DNA from: Pseudomonas fluorescens | GTDB taxonomy: Bacteria; Pseudomonadota; Gammaproteobacteria; Pseudomonadales; Pseudomonadaceae | Direction of reading: 5' to 3' | NCBI RefSeq assembly: GCF_001708445.1 | Contig: NZ_CP015637.1 | Span: forward strand, 1,985,001-2,049,000 | Length of the DNA stretch: 64,000 nt | Part shown: positions 25,887 through 34,480 of the stretch, one piece after another | How positions within the stretch are numbered: the first letter of the stretch is position 1 | Layout of the letters: each line of letters begins with the position of its first letter | The notes under the pieces: model-generated | Databases searched by the model: none | The model's input: only the letters and a program-made list of their open reading frames with translations | What the model was told of the DNA's origin: nothing | Made by a program: the position numbers and the translations under genes

Positions 25887-25976
25887 TGTGGGAGGGGGCT
25901 TGCCCCCGATAGCGGTGTGTCATTCAACGGATTGGTTAGCTGATCCACCGTCATCGGGGGCTAGCCCCCTCCCACA
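25887..25976. repeat. REPIN between phosphodiesterase and binding-protein genes
   Basis: The left arm TGTGGGAGGGGGCTTGCCCC and the right arm GGGGCTAGCCCCCTCCCACA are inverted around a spacer of about 50 bases containing GATAGCGGTG / CACCGTCATC extensions. It lies inside the ABC gene cluster, between two same-strand genes. Confidence 0.85.
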
Positions 25977-26013
25977 TTGGATCTCCACTGGAGCTCCAAT
26001 GTGGGATAAACCC

Positions 26014-27090
26014 TTACTTCATTTCTACGATGACCTGCTCATTCCACAACTGCGGCAATTTCTTGGAAGTCGCTTCCCAGGCATCGGCATCCTTGATCGG
26101 CTGCGGGTTGGCCTTGGTGTACTGCTCGCCCGGGATCAGGTTCTTGGCGATGTCGGCCGGCAGTTTCAGGTCGGTTTCGGCACGGATCGGACGTGCGTTG
26201 CCACGCGCCAGGTTGAGTTGGCCGGCATCGCTGAAGATGTATTCGCGGGTCAGCTTGGCGGCGTTCGGGTGCTTGGCGTATTTGTTGATGATGGTGGTGT
26301 AGCCGGATTTCACTGAGCCGTCCGATGGGATCAGCACCACGTAGTCAGCCGGGTTGGCCATCTTGGCCTTGTAGCTCAGGCCGTTGAAGTCCCAGACCAC
26401 ACCCACTTCGACTTCGCCTTTTTCCATGGTGGCGATGGTCGGGTTGGACAGTGACAGGCGGCCTTGCTGGGCGATCTTGGTGAAGAATTGCAGGCCAGGG
26501 GCGATGTTCTTCTCGTCGCCTTTATTGGCGATGGCGGCGGCCAGCACGCCGTTGGCGGCTTGTGCCGCGGTGCTTACGTCACCGATGGAGACCTTGTATT
26601 TGCCGGTCTGCAGGTCGGCCCAGCTGGTGGGGATTTCAGACCCGTGCAGCAACTTCTTGTTCACGATAAAGGCGATGGTGCCGGTGTAGGCCAGGGCCCA
26701 GTGACCGTCTTTGTCTTTCGCCCAATCCGGAACCTGGGCCCAGGTGGACGGTTTGTACGGCTGGGTGACTTCCTGTTTCACCGCGATCGGGCCGAAGGCC
26801 GCGCCCACGTCGCCGATATCGGCGCTGGCGTTGTCTTTTTCGGCCTTGAACTTGGCGATTTCCTGGGCCGAGCTCATATCCGTGTCGATGTGCTTGAGGC
26901 CGTAGGTCTTGGCCAGGTCTTCCCAGGTGCCTTTCCAGTTGGCCCAGTCATCGGGCATGCCGACGCTGTTGACGGCGCCTTCCGCTTTCGCGGCGGCTTC
27001 AAGGGTTTTTAAATCGGTATCAGCGGCCATGGCGGCGGTGCACATGGCAATGGTCGAGCCTAACAGTGATGCCAGGAAAAGCTGTTTCAT
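26014..27090 (-). CDS. ABC transporter periplasmic substrate-binding protein
   Basis: The 358-residue protein has a Sec signal (MKQLFLASLLGSTIAMCTAA, cleavage near AMAA-DT) and the fold of iron/polyamine/2-aminoethylphosphonate-type binding proteins. Recognisable parts are GAVNSVGMPDDWANWKGTW near the start and AYTGTIAFIVNKKLL and GEVEVGVVWDFNGL in the middle. It is first in the minus-strand importer cluster, with a GntR/UTRA operator 57 bases upstream. Ligand unknown. Confidence 0.88.
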   Translation of the reverse strand: MKQLFLASLLGSTIAMCTAAMAADTDLKTLEAAAKAEGAVNSVGMPDDWANWKGTWEDLAKTYGLKHIDTDMSSAQEIAKFKAEKDNASADIGDVGAAFGPIAVKQEVTQPYKPSTWAQVPDWAKDKDGHWALAYTGTIAFIVNKKLLHGSEIPTSWADLQTGKYKVSIGDVSTAAQAANGVLAAAIANKGDEKNIAPGLQFFTKIAQQGRLSLSNPTIATMEKGEVEVGVVWDFNGLSYKAKMANPADYVVLIPSDGSVKSGYTTIINKYAKHPNAAKLTREYIFSDAGQLNLARGNARPIRAETDLKLPADIAKNLIPGEQYTKANPQPIKDADAWEATSKKLPQLWNEQVIVEMK

Positions 27091-27146
27091 CCGAAGCTCC
27101 TTTGGGCGTTTTCAACGCGGCGTTTTATACGAACGTTAGCGGTGGT

Positions 27147-27162
27147 GTTGGTCTAGGTCAGC
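27147..27162. promoter_or_regulatory. GntR/HutC-type operator upstream of the ABC operon
   Basis: GTTGGTCTAGGTCAGC contains TGGTCTAG, the left half of the DasR/NagR-type box TGGTCTAGACCA. It lies 57 bases before the binding-protein ATG and shares its core with the site at 27414-27429. Confidence 0.55.
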
Positions 27163-27413
27163 AATACCTGAGCCAATCTAGGCTCGATGGATGACAGTTT
27201 CATGTCGATGTCGTTTTTAAAGCGCTGATGTCGCACAGTGCAGACTTAGCGTAGACCATGCTCAAGTGCCCGCAGACTCTGGACTTGGCCGATGTATTGC
27301 AGGGTGGGGCAGGGGGCACGATGCGGACTGTCATCTGTCGGTCATCTGTAATGCCTAGGCTGGCACGTAACAACAGAAGCCCAAATAACGCGCGGTTTAT
27401 GCACCTGAACGGT

Positions 27414-27429
27414 GCTGGTCTAGTCCAGA
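27414..27429. promoter_or_regulatory. GntR/HutC-type operator upstream of the regulator gene
   Basis: GCTGGTCTAGTCCAGA is a near-palindrome (CTGGnCTAGnCCAG) that closely matches the HutC-subfamily consensus ACTGGTCTAGACCAGT. It ends 13 bases before the regulator ATG, implying autoregulation. Apart from this site and that at 27147-27162, the 27091-27441 intergenic region shows nothing else I can name. Confidence 0.6.
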
Positions 27430-27441
27430 TAGGTAACGTTG

Positions 27442-28155
27442 ATGCGTGATGAGGCAATCAAGGCGGTGACATCCATCGGCCTGGCGCTGCAAGAGCAGAT
27501 CGACCACGGTTTGTTGCCGCCTGCAAGCAAACTGCCCGCCGAGCGCAAACTCAGCGAGTTGTTTGGTACCACTCGAATTACCGTGCGGGAAGCCTTGTTA
27601 CAACTGGAGGCCCAGGGGCAGATCTATCGCGAGGAGCGTCGTGGCTGGTTTGTCTCGCCACCCCGGCTGGCCTACAACCTGATGCAGCGCAGCCACTTTC
27701 ACGCCATGGTCAATGACCAGGGACGCGTGGCGTCGACCGAGGTCATCAGCGCGCGGCTGCAACCGGCGTCTGCGGCAGTGTGTGCGTGGTTGCAGCTGCC
27801 GGCCTTGTCCAGCGTGATCCAGATTTGCCGGAGCCGACGGATCGATGGGCGGCTGGTGTTGTATGTGGAGCACTACCTGAACCCGCACTATTTCCCGGGG
27901 ATTCTGGAGTGCGACCTGAATCAGTCGATGACCGAGCTGTATGCGCGCAAGTACGACCTGCACTACGGGCGGGTGCGTTTCGAGATTGTGCCAACCTCAT
28001 TGCCGGTGGAAGCCGCCGCGGCGTTGCGCGTGTCGGTGGGCAGCCCGGGCCTGCGGATTGCCCGGGTCAACTATGACCAGCACCAGCGCTTGATCGACTG
28101 CGACCTAGAGTTCTGGCGGCATGATGCGATTCATGTCGGCGTGGATGTGGTGTGA
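27442..28155 (+). CDS. GntR-family (HutC/UTRA) transcriptional regulator
   Basis: ATG 27442 (MRDEAIKAVTSIGL) gives a 237-residue protein. The N-terminal GntR winged helix spans about 5-70 (KLPAERKLSELFGTTRITVREALLQLEAQG) and the C-terminal UTRA ligand-binding domain about 85-235 (VLYVEHYLNPHYFPGI, GSPGLRIARVNYD). It is divergent from the ABC operon, with two matching operators in the shared upstream region, so it very probably controls that operon and itself. PhnR/PhnF, which regulate phosphonate uptake, belong to the same subfamily. Confidence 0.9.
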   Translation: MRDEAIKAVTSIGLALQEQIDHGLLPPASKLPAERKLSELFGTTRITVREALLQLEAQGQIYREERRGWFVSPPRLAYNLMQRSHFHAMVNDQGRVASTEVISARLQPASAAVCAWLQLPALSSVIQICRSRRIDGRLVLYVEHYLNPHYFPGILECDLNQSMTELYARKYDLHYGRVRFEIVPTSLPVEAAAALRVSVGSPGLRIARVNYDQHQRLIDCDLEFWRHDAIHVGVDVV

Positions 28156-28166
28156 TCGGGAGCTTC

Positions 28167-28268
28167 CTGTAGGAGCGAGCTCGCTCGCGAAAAACCTGAG
28201 GGCGCCGAGGTGGATCAGGCTGTCCGCGTTAGCGTTGACGTCTTTCGCGAGCAATCTCGCTCCTACAG
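28167..28268. repeat. REPIN between GntR gene and fpvF
   Basis: The arms begin CTGTAGGAGCGAGCTCGCTC and end GAGCAATCTCGCTCCTACAG. The spacer (CTGAGGGCGCCGAGG...) resembles that of the element at 5445-5546. The right arm overlaps the last bases of fpvF, including its stop codon. Confidence 0.85.
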
Positions 28269-29186
28269 TGAGTGCTTTGTGAGTGCCTTGATCACTTGAT
28301 CCACATTGGTTTCCAACTCCGATACCGGGTCCGCGCCGTCGACGTTCAACACCAGCAACTTCGAGCCGCCTGCCGTGACGGCGGCGTTCACGGCGTCACT
28401 CGGCTGACGATGATGCAGCACCACGGCCACGTCGTTTTCCTTCAGCTCGGCACTGAGTTTTTGTAATGCCTCAGGCGTCCAATCCGCATCGGGCCGGGCA
28501 TCGGTGCTGAGCAGTTCCAGATTCAAACTGCTGATCAGATACCCAAAGTGATCGCTCAAGCTCACCACGCTCAGGTTGTCCGCCTGGGCCAGTCGCGCTT
28601 CGCTGTCGGCAGTGAGCTTGAGCAGGCGTTGCTTGAGGGCGGCGAGGTTGGCGTCGATCTTTGGCTTGGCGGCGGGGGCCAGGCGGCTGAGGTCGGCGGC
28701 CATTACGTCGGCCATGCGCCCCATGTTATTGCTCGATTGCCAGGGTTGGCTGTTCAAGCCGTCGGTGACGCCCGGTTGCACGGCGATCCCCGGCAAGCCG
28801 CCGTCCACCGGGCGTGCGGCGTCCACTTCGACAATACGGATATTGCTGCGCCGCGCCACGGGGTAGAGCGGATCATCGGCCCACAGCGAGCGCAGGCCGA
28901 TGGCGGCGTCGGCGTCCTGGGCCAGCGTATTGAGCGCCGGTGCGCCACGGCCGGTGAAGTAGGACACCTGGCGCGAGCCTGGCAGGTTGGCCGGGGCGGC
29001 ACGTTCCAACTGCACGTCGGTGCCCTTGAGCAGCACCGCTGCCAAGCCATAGGTGATGGGCAGCGAGGCCAGGACCTTGATGGGTTTGGCCGCGTGCATG
29101 GCCGGCCTGGCGACGTCGGCGGCTATCAGCGGCGGGGTGATCAAGCAGGCGATGGCCAGGGTCAGGGGGGGGAAGAACGCGCGCAT
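28263..29186 (-). CDS. fpvF: Periplasmic metal-binding protein FpvF (ferripyoverdine iron handling)
   Basis: The 307-residue protein has a signal peptide (cleavage near LIAA-DV) and the ZnuA/TroA-type cluster A-I metal-binding fold (KVLASLPITYGLAAVLLKG, VSLSDHFGYLISSLNLELL, VVLHHRQPSDAVNAAV). It is last of an eight-gene overlapping operon with the order of fpvGHJKCDEF in P. aeruginosa. There FpvC and FpvF are the two periplasmic binding proteins taking part in iron release from pyoverdine. It starts with a 1-base overlap on the fpvE stop. The name rests on gene order and fold. Confidence 0.82.
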   Translation of the reverse strand: MRAFFPPLTLAIACLITPPLIAADVARPAMHAAKPIKVLASLPITYGLAAVLLKGTDVQLERAAPANLPGSRQVSYFTGRGAPALNTLAQDADAAIGLRSLWADDPLYPVARRSNIRIVEVDAARPVDGGLPGIAVQPGVTDGLNSQPWQSSNNMGRMADVMAADLSRLAPAAKPKIDANLAALKQRLLKLTADSEARLAQADNLSVVSLSDHFGYLISSLNLELLSTDARPDADWTPEALQKLSAELKENDVAVVLHHRQPSDAVNAAVTAGGSKLLVLNVDGADPVSELETNVDQVIKALTKHSL

Positions 29187-30085
29187 TATCCAAGGTTCCC
29201 TTTGAGACTGGGCACGGTGCCGCGCGCAATGGCGGCACAGGCGAAGGCGATACCGGCCACGAGGATGATCGCGGCGCCGGAGGGGATCGGCAGGTCGAAG
29301 ATGATGGGCAGCAGGATCCCGCAGAGGGTGCTGAGGGTAGCGATCACCACTGAGATCCAGAAGAATCCCTTGAGCGATTGGCTCAACAGGCGGGCCGCCG
29401 CGGCCGGGATCACCAGCAGCGCACCGACCAGGATCGCGCCGATGACCTTGACTGCCGCCACGGTGATCAGGGTCACCAGGATCACGAACAGGTAGTCCAG
29501 GGTCTTCACCGCCACACCGCGTACCGCGGCCAATTGCGGGTTGAAGCTGGCGAGCATGATGCGGTTGTACAGCGGCAGCGCCAGGGCCATTACCAGCGAA
29601 CCTACGACTGCCAGTACCAGCAGGTCATTGCCGTTGACCGTCAGTACCGAGCCAAACAGCACGTTCTCCAGGATATGCACGTTGATCTTGCCTGCCAGGA
29701 TCAGCAGCAGGCTCGCGCCCAACGCCAGGGACACCGACAGGAACACCCCGATCAACGTATCCGGCGCCAGGCCGGTGCGGTTGCGCAGGTAGTTGAGCAG
29801 GATGCCGAACAACAGGCAGTAGCCAAACAGGCTGCCGTACGGTCCGGTATAGGGTTCTCCGAGCAGGATGCCCACCGCAACGCCGGTCAGCGCCGCATGG
29901 CCGACCGCTTCGGAGAAAAACGCAAAGCGCTTGACCACCACCAGCGTGCCCAGGCCGCCCAGCACCGGGCCGATCAGCAGGCCGGCGAGCAACGCGTTGA
30001 CCACAAAACCATAGGCCAGGGCTTCCGGCAGGTAACCGGAAGAGGCCCAGCCCTGGACCATCAAGCGAAACGCTTCATAACTCAT
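29186..30085 (-). CDS. fpvE: Metal ABC transporter permease FpvE
   Basis: ATG at 30085 overlaps the fpvD stop by 4 bases. The 299-residue ABC-3 family permease has about eight membrane helices and conserved segments FAFFSEAVGHAALTGVAVG and VKVIGAILVGALLVIPAAAARLL. In the fpv system it forms, with FpvD, the inner-membrane transporter for iron (or siderophore-derived iron) delivered by FpvC and FpvF. The fold alone would also fit a zinc or manganese importer; the operon decides for iron. Confidence 0.87.
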   Translation of the reverse strand: MSYEAFRLMVQGWASSGYLPEALAYGFVVNALLAGLLIGPVLGGLGTLVVVKRFAFFSEAVGHAALTGVAVGILLGEPYTGPYGSLFGYCLLFGILLNYLRNRTGLAPDTLIGVFLSVSLALGASLLLILAGKINVHILENVLFGSVLTVNGNDLLVLAVVGSLVMALALPLYNRIMLASFNPQLAAVRGVAVKTLDYLFVILVTLITVAAVKVIGAILVGALLVIPAAAARLLSQSLKGFFWISVVIATLSTLCGILLPIIFDLPIPSGAAIILVAGIAFACAAIARGTVPSLKGNLG

Positions 30086-30828
30086 TGCGCCGGGCTCCGA
30101 GGGTGGGTAGAGAACAGGGTCAGCAGGCGATCCGGGGTCAGAGCCTCCTTTGGCGTGGCGTCGAACAGCACACGGCGGTTCAACCCGGTGACGCGGTCGG
30201 CCAGGCGACCCACGGCCTCCAGGTCGTGCTCGATCCACAGCACGGTGATCCCGGCCAGGCGCCAGTCGCTCAGCAGCCGTTCGAACACTTGGATACCGGC
30301 TTCATCGAGGGCCGACATCGGTTCGTCCAGCACCAGCAAGTGCGGGGCCGGAATCAGCCCTTGGGCCAGCAGCACGCGCTGACGCTCACCGCCGGACAGC
30401 GCACCCATGCGGCGCTTGCGCTTGTCTTGCATGCCGACCCGTTCCAGCGCCTCGCCGATGGTGCCGGCGTAATGCTTCGACAACCCAAGGAACGCCGGGC
30501 GCCGCTGGCACATGGCAGCCATGAAATCATCCACGGTCATCGGCAAGCCCCGGTCGAATTCCAGGGCCTGGGGCACATAACCGATGGTGCCGGGCACCGT
30601 TGGCCATTGCAGGCTCAAGTGGCCCTGATGCGGCGTCTGCCCCAGCAGGGTCTTGATCAGCGAGCTTTTACCGCCGCCGTTGGGGCCTACCAGTGCGTGG
30701 ATGCTGCCCGGCTGCACCTGGAAACTCACGCGATCGAGAATCGCCGTGCGGCCGAGGGTCAGCGTCACCTGGTCGAAGTCGATCGTTGGCCCGACGCTGG
30801 CCACTTTCAGGTGTTCCGCCACCGTCAT
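30082..30828 (-). CDS. fpvD: Metal ABC transporter ATPase FpvD
   Basis: The 248-residue ATPase has Walker A GPNGGGKSSLIK, signature LSGGERQRVLLAQ, Walker B LLVLDEPMSALDEAG and switch His in WIEHDLEAV. It belongs to the zinc/manganese/iron ABC-3 ATPase family. It overlaps fpvC upstream by 4 bases and fpvE downstream by 4 bases. It powers the FpvE permease in the ferripyoverdine iron system. Confidence 0.88.
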   Translation of the reverse strand: MTVAEHLKVASVGPTIDFDQVTLTLGRTAILDRVSFQVQPGSIHALVGPNGGGKSSLIKTLLGQTPHQGHLSLQWPTVPGTIGYVPQALEFDRGLPMTVDDFMAAMCQRRPAFLGLSKHYAGTIGEALERVGMQDKRKRRMGALSGGERQRVLLAQGLIPAPHLLVLDEPMSALDEAGIQVFERLLSDWRLAGITVLWIEHDLEAVGRLADRVTGLNRRVLFDATPKEALTPDRLLTLFSTHPRSPAQ

Positions 30829-31745
30829 GCCCCCGACTCCTGGATCGCCCGTACCACGGTGTTGAGGTTGCCGGTCATTTCCACTTCGTACTTCTCAGCG
30901 CTGTATTCACCGTAGGAAATATGCGAAAGCGGGTAGAGCTTGACCCCGGATTCGCGTTGGATGGTGTCGACATAGGTGGACGGGAAATCCATTTCCGAGA
31001 AGATCACCTTCACGTCCAGCGCCCGCAGTTCATCGATGGTTTTCTTCAACTGGCTGGGGCTGGGTTCGATCCCGTGGGCCGGTTCGACCACCGCGGTGAT
31101 TTCCAGGCCGAACTCGCGCAGCAGGTAGTCGTAGGCCGCGTGCACGGTGGCGACACGCAGGTCCGGGTTGGGCGCGCGGGTCAGCTTGGCCAGGGCGTCG
31201 GCGCGCATCTGGCGTAGGCGTTTGCCGTAGGCACGGGCGTTCTGGGTGTAGGTCTTGGCGTTGTCCGGGTCGAGCTTGCCCAGCTCGCGGGCGATGTTGT
31301 TGACCTGGGCAATCGAGGCACTGATCGACAGGAAGGTGTGCGGGTTGACCACCTTGCCGGCACCGCGCGCCGCATTGCCGGTGGCGGCCAGCAACGGCAC
31401 GTTGGCGTTGGCCTCGATCACCGGGATAGCCGGGCGCTCGCTGGTGGCAATCATGCGGTCGGCGAAATCGTCATGGCCGACGCCATTGAGCACGATCACA
31501 TCCAGGGTGCCGATGCGCTTGATGTCTTCGGCGCGCGGCTCGTAGGCATGGGGGTTGAAACCGGCCGGAATCAGCGGCACCACCTCGGCCTTGTCGCCGA
31601 CGATATTCGCCACGTAGCTGTAGTAAGGGTGCAGGGTGATGCCGATCCGCAGGCGTTTGGCGGCCTCGGCGTTAGCGAGGGGCGCGAGCATCAGGCTGAA
31701 CAGGCCAACCAGCAACAGGCGTAACAGGGGAGATGAAATAGACAT
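30825..31745 (-). CDS. fpvC: Periplasmic metal-binding protein FpvC
   Basis: ATG at 31745 gives a signal peptide (MSISSPLLRLLLVGLFSLML, cleavage near ANA-EA) and a 306-residue cluster A-I binding protein. Candidate metal ligands are in LHPYYSYVANIVG (His), NPHAYEPRAEDI (His), VNPHTFLS (His) and FSEMDFPS (Glu/Asp). FpvC acts in the periplasm with FpvF to accept iron released from pyoverdine. It is 19 bases after fpvK. Confidence 0.87.
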   Translation of the reverse strand: MSISSPLLRLLLVGLFSLMLAPLANAEAAKRLRIGITLHPYYSYVANIVGDKAEVVPLIPAGFNPHAYEPRAEDIKRIGTLDVIVLNGVGHDDFADRMIATSERPAIPVIEANANVPLLAATGNAARGAGKVVNPHTFLSISASIAQVNNIARELGKLDPDNAKTYTQNARAYGKRLRQMRADALAKLTRAPNPDLRVATVHAAYDYLLREFGLEITAVVEPAHGIEPSPSQLKKTIDELRALDVKVIFSEMDFPSTYVDTIQRESGVKLYPLSHISYGEYSAEKYEVEMTGNLNTVVRAIQESGA

Positions 31746-31764
31746 GGGCAATCGATCTTCTCGT

Positions 31765-32325
31765 TCAGTGACGGTGCTGGCGGGTGACGCCGGCATCGAA
31801 TTGCGCGACCACCTGCTGCCAGCCGGCTGCGATCAGCGCCTGGTCAGTGAGGTCGGAAGGGGCGGCGAGGTCTGCGCGGCGGTTGAGCCAGATGTCCGGC
31901 TCGGCGCCGTGCACGCGCATCAGCAGCGAGCCACTGGTGGTCGGCGCCTGGCTCAGTCCCAGGTAGGCCGTATTCGCCAGCAACTGCCAGCGATGGTCGC
32001 CACGACTGACCGAACTGGCGTCGCGGGCAAACGGCGCAAAGCCTTCTTCGGCCAGTTGTTCGGGGCCAGGCAGGGCGCTTTGCTCTTGTTGCAGCACGTG
32101 GATTTCATCCAGCGTTACCCGCAGGTCGGCGTAGATGCCTTGTTCGGCGGCGCTCAGGTCACGGCGGGCATCCAGTTGATGGCTGGACACGGCGGCCACC
32201 ACCTGGGTTTCACCGTGCAGGGCCACCACCGTGCCGGCCACCGCGAGGATGATCAGGCACAGCAGCAGGACGTAGAGGGTTTCATGGCCGGCACCGGCGG
32301 GGCGTACAACCTGTGTGGTACTCAT
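31765..32325 (-). CDS. fpvK: FpvK, small membrane protein of the ferripyoverdine iron operon (DUF6162-like)
   Basis: The 186-residue protein has a single N-terminal membrane helix (about 16-38) and a periplasmic domain with no catalytic motif I recognise. It starts in a 4-base overlap with the fpvJ stop. It occupies the fpvK position between fpvJ and fpvC. Its role in the FpvG reductase complex is not biochemically clear. The name depends on position. Confidence 0.78.
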   Translation of the reverse strand: MSTTQVVRPAGAGHETLYVLLLCLIILAVAGTVVALHGETQVVAAVSSHQLDARRDLSAAEQGIYADLRVTLDEIHVLQQEQSALPGPEQLAEEGFAPFARDASSVSRGDHRWQLLANTAYLGLSQAPTTSGSLLMRVHGAEPDIWLNRRADLAAPSDLTDQALIAAGWQQVVAQFDAGVTRQHRH

Positions 32326-32651
32326 TGAGGCTGGATATCCGCTTGGTCGATTTCCACCACGTGGCCGGGGCCCGCATCAAACAGCACATAGAACTCGGCC
32401 GCGGGCTTCTTGAAGGTCAGGGTCGAGTCCTGGCCGAGCTTGCCGGGCAGCAGGATGGTCTCGTCGTAGCCGATCACGTCCAGGGTCACGCCGGGGGCGC
32501 CACTGCCGTCGGAAAAGCCGCCGGTACACTGGATCTGCTCACCGGGGATTTCCTTGCATTCGCACATCGGGTTGTGGGCCAGGGCAACCGTACTGAAGCC
32601 GGCGCTCAGCAACAGAACGCCACAGGCGCGGGTCAGGCGCATCAAAGTCAT
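32322..32651 (-). CDS. fpvJ: FpvJ, small periplasmic protein of the ferripyoverdine iron operon
   Basis: The 109-residue protein has a signal peptide (MTLMRLTRACGVLLLSAGFS, cleavage after ALA) and a mature domain starting HNPMCECKEI, with Cys/His residues (CECK, CTGG) that might bind metal. It overlaps fpvH by 4 bases and fpvK by 4 bases. In P. aeruginosa FpvJ interacts with the periplasmic binding protein. ATG at 32642 is an alternative start. Confidence 0.8.
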   Translation of the reverse strand: MTLMRLTRACGVLLLSAGFSTVALAHNPMCECKEIPGEQIQCTGGFSDGSGAPGVTLDVIGYDETILLPGKLGQDSTLTFKKPAAEFYVLFDAGPGHVVEIDQADIQPQ

Positions 32652-33187
32652 GGTTTAACTCCTTGCTTGTTCAGCCAGGCAATGGTTGCAGGCGAGGCCT
32701 GGCTCAAAGGAACGGAACCCTGGTGCATCGTGCCGTCCCAGCCTTCCATGGTGACCCACAGTTCGGCGTCGACCGGCGTGCGCTCAGGGATGGGCAGGGC
32801 GGCGCCCATGCGGTAGGGCGTGCCGAAGAAGATCACCCCGGCGGCCCGCAGGCTGCGTGGCTTGCCGATACGCAGGTAGGTGGCCTTGACCTGCTCGGCG
32901 CAGGTCGCGCACAGGGCGGCATTGAAGGACTTCATCGGGCCGGCCGGGTCCGGGCGCGGGCCTTCGTTGCGGAATTCGGCGAGCTTCAGGCTCCATGGCC
33001 CGACCTGCACGTCACCGACCACCCGTTCGCCAAGGCCGGTGTCGCCACGAAACAGCGCGGCATCGGCAAAGTACTTGGGCATAAAGCCCAGGGGCACCAG
33101 TAACAGCAGGACGTTGATGTGGAAACGCCATTTCAGCCAAAAGGCCCGCAGCGGTGAAGGCGGGGGCGCGGCAGCGGGCTTGCTCAT
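32648..33187 (-). CDS. fpvH: FpvH, inner-membrane protein of the ferripyoverdine reduction complex
   Basis: ATG at 33187 overlaps the fpvG stop by 4 bases, which fixes the start. The 179-residue protein has one membrane helix (about 22-42) and a periplasmic domain with a Cys pair (LCATCAEQVKATYLRIGKPR). It occupies the fpvH position directly after the PepSY reductase gene. FpvH modulates the FpvG reductase in the known system. Confidence 0.8.
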   Translation of the reverse strand: MSKPAAAPPPSPLRAFWLKWRFHINVLLLLVPLGFMPKYFADAALFRGDTGLGERVVGDVQVGPWSLKLAEFRNEGPRPDPAGPMKSFNAALCATCAEQVKATYLRIGKPRSLRAAGVIFFGTPYRMGAALPIPERTPVDAELWVTMEGWDGTMHQGSVPLSQASPATIAWLNKQGVKP

Positions 33188-34386
33188 AGGTTGGCCTCCG
33201 AGGTTTCGGCTGGCATGGCCGGGATAGACGCCGGCGCACGTTGGGTCTTGGCTTCGCGCTTGAGGGCATTGAGGGTGGCCAGGGCGGTGCGCTTGGTCCA
33301 GATCAGCAGGCCGCTCAGGACCATCATGCTCATGATCAGGCCGAAGAACGCCCAGATCAGCTTGATCCACAGCCCGCCAAAGTCGCCGGTGTGCAGCGGG
33401 CGCATGGATTCGGTGACGAACTCCAGCTTCGAGCGGTCGGACAACAAGTGCGCGGCGGCGATTTCCCCGTCATAGGGGTTGATCTGCGCGGTCTGGTACA
33501 TCAGCGGGTACCAGCCGCGCCCGCCGATCTGCAGGTGGCTGTAGGCATTGAGAGGCAGGCTGACGAAACTCGCCTCCAGGCCGGGAATACGCTGGGTGGC
33601 GATCTTGATCGCCTCGTCCACCGGAATCATGGGGGCCGGTACACCGGGTGCAGACAGCGGCACCTTCTCGCGGGCAATCACCGGGATCACCGGTTCAGTG
33701 GAAATCGAAATCTGGTTGTCCCCCAGGATCGCCCGGATCAAGAACCAGATACCGGTGATGGAGATCACCGCAATGAACCAGATCGACCAGATACCGCTCA
33801 AGCGATGGAAATCACCCCAGAAGATCCGCGCACCGTGGCGGATACGCAGGGTCGGGCGCAGGAAGCCTTTCCAGAACCGCTTGTACACCACCAGCCCGGT
33901 GACCAGCGACGCCAGCAGCGGAATACCGAGCGCCGACACCAGGTACCAGCCCCAGCTGTAGCCATTGGTGAACGGCACCAACCACCAGCCGTGCAGGGCA
34001 CGGGTAAATTGCTGGAAGTTGAAGGCCGGGCTGATCCCCTGGATGACCCCGGTGTACGGGTTGACGTAGACCTCGACGGAGCGCCCGTCGGGGTAGCTGA
34101 GGTTGACACTCAGGGCAAAGTGCGACTCATCCGGGCGGCTGATCGACTGCACGATCACCTCGGGCGCGTCACGCTGGATGGCGGCGATCACCTGGTCGTA
34201 ACTCAGCAGTTCGGCGTCGTCCGACGGCTGGCTGGCACGGATATCCGGGTTGGCCAGCCAGACGATCTCCTGGCTGACCACCGCCAGGGTGCCGGTGACG
34301 CAGACGATCAGTACAAAGAACCAGATGGGCAACGCGAGCCAGCTGTGTACAAGAAACCAGAGTTTTGAGCGTGACTTCTTCGACAT
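33184..34386 (-). CDS. fpvG: FpvG, PepSY-type inner-membrane ferripyoverdine reductase
   Basis: ATG at 34386 (MSKKSRSKLWFLVHSWLALP) gives a 400-residue PepSY_TM protein with four membrane helices (about 10-32, 142-165, 190-213 and 345-370). It has paired His residues in and near the helices (LVHSWLALP, RALHGWW, FHRLSGIW, LHTGDFGGL), as in FoxB-type siderophore reductases. FpvG reduces ferripyoverdine iron in the periplasm so that it can be passed to FpvC/FpvF. It is the first gene of fpvGHJKCDEF, behind a possible Fur box. Confidence 0.87.
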   Translation of the reverse strand: MSKKSRSKLWFLVHSWLALPIWFFVLIVCVTGTLAVVSQEIVWLANPDIRASQPSDDAELLSYDQVIAAIQRDAPEVIVQSISRPDESHFALSVNLSYPDGRSVEVYVNPYTGVIQGISPAFNFQQFTRALHGWWLVPFTNGYSWGWYLVSALGIPLLASLVTGLVVYKRFWKGFLRPTLRIRHGARIFWGDFHRLSGIWSIWFIAVISITGIWFLIRAILGDNQISISTEPVIPVIAREKVPLSAPGVPAPMIPVDEAIKIATQRIPGLEASFVSLPLNAYSHLQIGGRGWYPLMYQTAQINPYDGEIAAAHLLSDRSKLEFVTESMRPLHTGDFGGLWIKLIWAFFGLIMSMMVLSGLLIWTKRTALATLNALKREAKTQRAPASIPAMPAETSEANL

Positions 34387-34480
34387 GTGAATGAGGGTCT
34401 TGATCGGAGGGGGCATTGAAGGCCCGGAAAAGGCCGGTCGTAGCTTTTGCTGACGCGACAGGCTGTATCTAAGTTAAGAC

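Noticed and set aside
28263..34386. Zinc-uptake (Znu-type) operon
   Set aside because: The binding proteins, ATPase and permease are of the zinc/manganese class, but the exact eight-gene order with a PepSY reductase matches fpvGHJKCDEF, so iron from pyoverdine is the better reading.
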